Assembly (NCBI GenBank): GCA_016210245.1
Contig: JACQUR010000487.1
Span: 1 to 8,841 of the forward strand
DNA from: Chloroflexota bacterium
GTDB lineage: Bacteria > Chloroflexota > UBA6077 > JACQUR01
Reading direction: 5' to 3'
Length of the DNA: 8,841 bases
This document shows, in pieces, positions 5,595-8,841 of the stretch; the first letter of the stretch is position 1; every line of letters starts with the position of its first letter. Position numbers and translations under genes: made by a program. The notes beneath the pieces were generated by a model. It did not search any database. It had not been told where the DNA came from and was given only the letters and a program-made list of their open reading frames with translations.

Positions 5595-5920
5595 GCAACC
5601 CCATCGACGAGCGGATCGCCGAGAGCTCCGGCAACGTTTTCCGCGACCTGGGCCGGCCGGACGCGGACCTGCTGCTCTTCAAGGCTCAGCTTGCCGCCCA
5701 GATCGGCAGTGCCATCGCCCGTCGGGGATGGTCACAAAGCCAGGCGGCCAATCAGCTTGGCGTCGACCAGCCGCGCATCTCTAACCTCGTGCGTGGACGC
5801 CTCTCGGGATTCTCCACCGATGCCCTGCTCGATTTTCTGAAGCGCCTCGACGTGAAAGTAAGCATCATGATCGAGGATCCCATCACCGCCCCGGGCGAAC
5901 CCGTGCTCCTTTCGATTTGA
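5591..5920 (+). CDS. XRE-family antitoxin (HigA-like, COG5606 type)
   Basis: A 109-residue DNA-binding protein. The N-terminus SSGNVFRDLGRPDADLLLFKAQL (12-34, in part) is the signature opening of the XRE antitoxins that pair with Gp49-like toxins. The helix-turn-helix spans about 35-86: QIGSAIARRGWSQSQAANQ, GVDQPRISNLVRGR and FSTDALLDFLKRLDVKV. It should bind the operator-like repeat at 5490-5507 and repress its own transcription, and in a complete system would neutralise a ribosome-dependent mRNA nuclease. Here only the toxin's tail remains, so this looks like an orphan antitoxin. The start is GTG 5591, six bases after GGGAGG (5579-5584); an adjacent GTG at 5588 is too close. The next gene begins 11 bases after the stop codon and may be co-transcribed. 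Confidence 0.85.
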   Translation: MSNPIDERIAESSGNVFRDLGRPDADLLLFKAQLAAQIGSAIARRGWSQSQAANQLGVDQPRISNLVRGRLSGFSTDALLDFLKRLDVKVSIMIEDPITAPGEPVLLSI

Positions 5921-5931
5921 GAGGACGATCC

Positions 5932-6993
5932 ATGGCCAATCTCTTCGACCCGCTGACCCTGCGGGGCGTGCAGCTCCGCAATCGGATCATGCTCTCGCCC
6001 ATGTGCCAGTACTCGGCCGGGACGGATGCCATGCCCACCGACTGGCACCTCGTCCACCTGGGCTCGCGCGCCGCGGGCGGGGCGGGGCTGGTGATGGTCG
6101 AGGCGACGGCGGTGGAGGCGCGCGGGCGCATCAGCGAGGGCGACCTGGGCATCTACACCGACGCCCACGGCGAGGCCTTCGCTCGCATCGCCCGCTTCTG
6201 CCAGTCTCAGGGCGCCAGCGTGGGCCTCCAGCTCGCCCACGCTGGGCGCAAGGCCTGGAGCGGCCCGGACTGGGCCCTGCCGCGCGGCCGGGGGCCGGAG
6301 CCAGCGGTTGCCCCGAGCGCCATTCCCTTCGACCAGGGGTGGCCCGTGCCCGTGGCGCTCTCCGAGCCGGAGCTGGACCGGATCGTGGCGGCCTTCGGCG
6401 CTGGCGCCGCGCGCGCCTGCGCCGCGGGCTTCGAGGTGCTCGAGCTGCACGCGGGCCATGGCTACCTGCTGCACCAGTTCCTGTCGCCGCTCTCCAACCA
6501 GCGCCAGGACGCCTATGGTGGCTCACCGAAGAACCGCATGCGCCTGCTGCTGCGCGTGGTCGACGCAGTGCGGGCGGTCTGGCCGGAGGCGCGCCCGCTG
6601 TTCGTGCGCCTGTCGTGTACCGACTGGCTGACGGGCGGGCTCGAGCCCGAGGCGGTGGTGGAGGTGGCCGTGGCGCTGAAGGGCCGGGGGGTGGATCTGA
6701 TCGACTGCAGCTCCGGCGGCCTGGCCCCGAGCCAGCACATCCCCCTGGGCCCCGGCTACCAGGTCCCCTTTGCCGAACTGGTGCGCCGCGAGGCCGCCAT
6801 CCCGACCGCGGCGGTGGGCTTGATCACCGATCCCCACCACGCGGCGGAGATCGTCCGGAGCGGGCGCGCCGACCTGGTGGCCATTGGGCGCGAGTTCCTG
6901 CGCCAGCCCCACTTCCCCCTCCACGCCGCCCACGCCCTCGGCCAGGACCTCCCCTGGCCCAGGCAGTACCGGCGGGCGAAACCGGTGCTCTGA
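5932..6993 (+). CDS. namA: Old Yellow Enzyme family ene-reductase (YqjM/NamA type)
   Basis: A 353-residue FMN-dependent NAD(P)H oxidoreductase, a full-length TIM barrel close to the 338 residues of YqjM. Diagnostic features are LSPMCQYS with the redox-tuning Cys25 specific to the YqjM subclass; HAGRK; the substrate-binding pair H173 and H176 in ELHAGHGYLLHQFLSPLSNQ with Y178; and YGGSPKNR. It reduces activated carbon-carbon double bonds (enones, nitro-compounds) in the cytoplasm, probably in detoxification or redox stress. The start ATG at 5932 has AGAGGA six bases upstream; a TTG at 5917 inside the antitoxin gene is less likely. The 3' end is unusual: the last coding bases and stop codon form part of a 26-bp inverted repeat. 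Confidence 0.93.
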   Translation: MANLFDPLTLRGVQLRNRIMLSPMCQYSAGTDAMPTDWHLVHLGSRAAGGAGLVMVEATAVEARGRISEGDLGIYTDAHGEAFARIARFCQSQGASVGLQLAHAGRKAWSGPDWALPRGRGPEPAVAPSAIPFDQGWPVPVALSEPELDRIVAAFGAGAARACAAGFEVLELHAGHGYLLHQFLSPLSNQRQDAYGGSPKNRMRLLLRVVDAVRAVWPEARPLFVRLSCTDWLTGGLEPEAVVEVAVALKGRGVDLIDCSSGGLAPSQHIPLGPGYQVPFAELVRREAAIPTAAVGLITDPHHAAEIVRSGRADLVAIGREFLRQPHFPLHAAHALGQDLPWPRQYRRAKPVL

Positions 6994-7095
6994 GACGCGG
7001 GGACGCGGAGACACGGGGACGCGGAGACACGAGGCCTCAGGCAGCCTTGTCTCATCCCCGCGTCTCCGCGTCTCCGCGTCCCCGCGTCTCAGAGC
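6987..7095. repeat. Inverted repeat of octamer units at gene end
   Basis: Arms of 26 bp (6987-7012 and 7070-7095) are perfectly complementary and consist of 8-bp units such as GACGCGGG / GACGCGGA / GACACGGG. The 57-bp spacer is made of further degenerate units, so an even larger imperfect stem is possible. The left arm contains the last coding bases and stop codon of the ene-reductase (GCTC-TGA); the right arm holds their mirror copy. It may work as a transcript end or stabilising hairpin; no T-run follows. Confidence 0.85.
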
Positions 7096-7100
7096 GGACA

Positions 7101-7116
7101 CGGCACGGTTGTTGCT
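7101..7116 (+). promoter_or_regulatory. Sigma-54-type (-24/-12) promoter for lipoprotein gene
   Basis: C-GGCACG-GTTG-TTGC-T, with GG at 7102-7103 and GC at 7114-7115 separated by ten bases, matches 10 of 11 consensus positions (first T is C). Transcription would start near 7127, four bases before the ATG at 7131 and 76 before the alternative GTG at 7203. It lies just downstream of the inverted repeat at 6987-7095. Confidence 0.58.
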
Positions 7117-7130
7117 TCAGTGAGCAGCCC

Positions 7131-8699
7131 ATGAGGCAGCATCGCCGGGCCAGGTTTCGAGCGCCCACTCAGCACTCAGCACTCAGGACTCAAGACTGTC
7201 GAGTGTGGCTGGTGGTTGCCCTCGCCCTGCTCCTGGCCGTCTCGGGCTGCGCGCCGGAGGTGGCGAGCTCGGTCGCCACGAGCACCTTGCCCGAGCCGTC
7301 CGTGGAGGCGCCCTCCCCGGGGCCTGCCCAGGAGGCGCCTTCCCCGGAGCCATCCCGGGAGGTGGCTTCCCCCGAGCCGAGCGGAGGGGCGCCCTCGCCC
7401 GAGCCGTCCCGAGCAGCGCCCTCGCCGGAGCCCTCCCAGATCACCTCGGCGAGCCCGAGCCCTACGGGCAGCACCCTCCCGCCCACGGCGGTCTCCGTCC
7501 CGACGCCCGCGCGAGCCGCGCCCACGCCGGTGGCCGAGCCCTCCCAGAAGCTGCTGGTCTACGTCGAGGGCCTGCTGCGCCGGGTGAGCGCGCTCCAGCG
7601 CGCTGCCCAGAACGAGGACATGCCGGAGCTGCTGCGCGCGCAGCGCGACCTGCTGCGCGAGCTGGATCGAGCGGGACTGGTGCTGGCGGTCGACCAATCG
7701 CCTCTGGCCAACCGGCTGCGCGCGGTGTTGCCAGACCTGCTCAAGGGTGCCGAGGGCGACCGCCAGCGGCTAGACCGCGCCTCGACCGAGCTATGGCGGG
7801 CGCTGGCCTCGCTGGGCGGACAGGCCCCTGAGAAGCTTCCCACCCCCGGCCCGATGGCCCGCTCGCTGCAGAGCAAGATGCTGGCCTTCCAGCGCGCCCT
7901 GAACGGCCGCGACGCCACTGCCCTGCTGCGCGCCCAGAGCGACCTCCTGGCCGAGCTGGACCGGATCGACCAGGCGATTGCCGGCGACGACGACTTCGGG
8001 GCGGTCCGTCTGCGGGTGGTCGCGGCCGAGGTTCGCGCCGCGCTGGAGGGCGACCCGGCTCGGGTGGCCGCGTCGATCGACCGCCTGCAGACCGCCTTCT
8101 CGAGCCCGAGCGAGTCCCGGAGCGCAGGGGCGCAGCAGCCGGTTGCCGTACCCACCATGACCGAGGCCCAGGCCGCCTCGCTCCGCCTGCGCCGCGTGGC
8201 AAAGGACCTGCTGGAACGCCTGGACGAGCTGGCGGCGGCCGATCCCGATGGGGTGGCCCCGGCCACGCGACGCCTGCAGAGCAGCCTGGTGTCGGCCGAC
8301 GCCGCGCTGGGCGACAACAGCGTGCAGGATGCCGCGGCGCTGCGGGAGGCGCTGGTGCTGGTCCACCAGGTAGCCCAGGGCGATACGACCCGCATCCCCG
8401 CCGCCCGAGCGGCGCTGGAGGAGGTCGGTACGCGCGACCTTCTCCGCTGGACGCGACTCCTCCAGGACCACCTGGCCCAGCTCCAGACCGCTCAATCGGG
8501 GACCGACCGTGAAGCCCTGGCCCGCGTCCGGCGCCGCCTCCAGGAGGTGGTCGACACGGCCCGCAACGCGACCTACTACGACCTCTCCCCCGCCGCCGAC
8601 GCCCTCCGCCAGGCCCTCGTGCCGCTGAGCGAGGTCGCCCGCGGCGACGACGCCCGCCTGCGCGTCGCGCAGGCGGCTCTCGATCGAGTGGGTAAGTAG
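7131..8699 (+). CDS. Predicted lipoprotein with four helical repeats
   Basis: A 522-residue protein I cannot name. Residues 25-40 are a lipoprotein signal peptide (VWLVVALALLLAVSGC, lipidated Cys40) preceded by a basic N-terminal region. Residues 41-138 are a Pro/Ser/Glu-rich spacer with five 9-residue repeats. From 139 to the end there are four degenerate helical units of about 90 residues (139-232, 241-330, 343-433, 435-522). Units 1 and 2 share LLRAQRDLLRELDR / LLRAQSDLLAELDR; units 2-4 end with a GDxxR element, and unit 1 has GDRQR at the same point. The protein would sit on the outer face of a membrane with its helical part exposed. The start is uncertain: ATG 7131 gives the basic n-region but has no clear ribosome-binding site and translates a heptamer repeat; GTG 7203 gives a signal peptide without basic residues. 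A sigma-54-type promoter lies upstream. Confidence 0.78.
   Translation: MRQHRRARFRAPTQHSALRTQDCRVWLVVALALLLAVSGCAPEVASSVATSTLPEPSVEAPSPGPAQEAPSPEPSREVASPEPSGGAPSPEPSRAAPSPEPSQITSASPSPTGSTLPPTAVSVPTPARAAPTPVAEPSQKLLVYVEGLLRRVSALQRAAQNEDMPELLRAQRDLLRELDRAGLVLAVDQSPLANRLRAVLPDLLKGAEGDRQRLDRASTELWRALASLGGQAPEKLPTPGPMARSLQSKMLAFQRALNGRDATALLRAQSDLLAELDRIDQAIAGDDDFGAVRLRVVAAEVRAALEGDPARVAASIDRLQTAFSSPSESRSAGAQQPVAVPTMTEAQAASLRLRRVAKDLLERLDELAAADPDGVAPATRRLQSSLVSADAALGDNSVQDAAALREALVLVHQVAQGDTTRIPAARAALEEVGTRDLLRWTRLLQDHLAQLQTAQSGTDREALARVRRRLQEVVDTARNATYYDLSPAADALRQALVPLSEVARGDDARLRVAQAALDRVGK
7166..7200. repeat. Heptamer tandem repeat CACTCAG
   Basis: Three exact CACTCAG units (7166-7186) are followed by GACTCAA and GACTGTC. 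It lies between the ATG at 7131 and the hydrophobic signal-peptide codons of the lipoprotein gene, so it is either translated as part of a long N-terminal region or forms the leader of a shorter gene. Confidence 0.75.
7305..7439 (+). repeat. 27-bp coding repeats (nonapeptide xAPSPEPSx)
   Basis: Five consecutive 9-codon units encode variants EAPSPGPAQ, EAPSPEPSR, EVASPEPSG, GAPSPEPSR and AAPSPEPSQ (residues 59-103 of the lipoprotein). They form an extended spacer between the lipid anchor and the helical domain. Such units expand and contract readily. Confidence 0.85.
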
Positions 8700-8700
8700 C

Positions 8701-8841
8701 GCGGGGGCAGGCACAGGGGCCTGCTGTGGCGCGGGGGCAGGCACAGGGGCCTGCTGTTGGCGCGGGGGCAGGCAACAGGGGCCTGCTGTGGCGCGGGGGC
8801 AGGCACAGGGGCCTGCTGTGGCGCGGGGGCAGGCACAGGGG
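8701..8841. repeat. 30-31 bp tandem minisatellite
   Basis: Four full units and one partial unit start at 8701, 8731, 8762, 8793 and 8823 and run off the window. Each unit contains GCAGGC-ACAGGG-GCCTGC, a 6-bp stem with a 6-nt loop. Unit 2 has an extra T (CTGTTGG) and unit 3 an extra A (GGCAACAGG); the others are identical over their shared length. The array begins two bases after the lipoprotein stop codon. There are no unique spacers, so it is not a CRISPR array. Confidence 0.92.

Noticed and set aside
6003..7130. N-terminal extension of the lipoprotein frame
   Set aside because: The frame is open far upstream but this part is an out-of-frame reading of the ene-reductase gene; the lipoprotein signal peptide fixes the real start near 7131-7203.
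8701..8841. CRISPR array
   Set aside because: Units are contiguous tandem copies without unique spacers, and no cas gene is present.

Overview
This is a GC-rich bacterial window (roughly 70% G+C by eye) with compact genes, frequent GTG/TTG starts, and intergenic regions full of short 7-8 bp tandem repeats. The repeat habit and gene content (BON-domain protein, PAS kinase next to an excisionase-type HTH, exonuclease/GIY-YIG fusion) recall Chloroflexota or a similar GC-rich lineage. That placement is weak: no rRNA, tRNA or marker gene is present.

Layout. The left third is a minus-strand operon: a BON-domain protein (2044-1523), a nucleotidyltransferase-fold protein coupled to it by an ATGA overlap (1526-660), and a complete calcineurin-like metallophosphoesterase (781-44). 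Facing away from it on the plus strand are a small excisionase-type HTH protein (2272-2475) and a PAS/histidine-kinase protein that stops before any ATPase domain (2479-3183). The 227-bp region between the two units carries two back-to-back sigma-54-type (-24/-12) promoters, one facing each operon. This is the most striking regulatory signal in the window.

The middle holds a membrane-anchored TlpA/ResA-like thioredoxin (3239-3841) behind a perfect TATAAT box, then a 492-residue fusion of a DEDD-exonuclease-like domain and a UvrC-type GIY-YIG nuclease domain (3935-5413). The exonuclease half has lost its catalytic acidic residues while the GIY-YIG half keeps its own. Next is a probable type II toxin-antitoxin relic: an operator-like inverted repeat, the tail of a Gp49/HigB-type toxin, and an intact XRE antitoxin (5591-5920).

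The right third has an Old Yellow Enzyme of the YqjM/NamA type (5932-6993), a large inverted repeat at its 3' end, a third sigma-54-type promoter (7101-7116), and a predicted lipoprotein (7131-8699) with a Pro/Ser/Glu spacer and four degenerate helical repeats of about 90 residues. A 30-31 bp minisatellite starts one base after the lipoprotein stop codon and runs off the end of the window.

How it fits together. Three good -24/-12 elements, all intergenic and all correctly oriented, suggest that the BON/nucleotidyltransferase/phosphoesterase operon, the HTH/PAS-kinase operon and the lipoprotein belong to one sigma-54-controlled programme. That is inference: no sigma-54 factor or enhancer-binding protein lies in the window. 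The other genes (thioredoxin, nuclease fusion, antitoxin, ene-reductase) look like independent units. The longest stretch without a gene is 2045-2271 (227 bp), described under its promoters and repeat.
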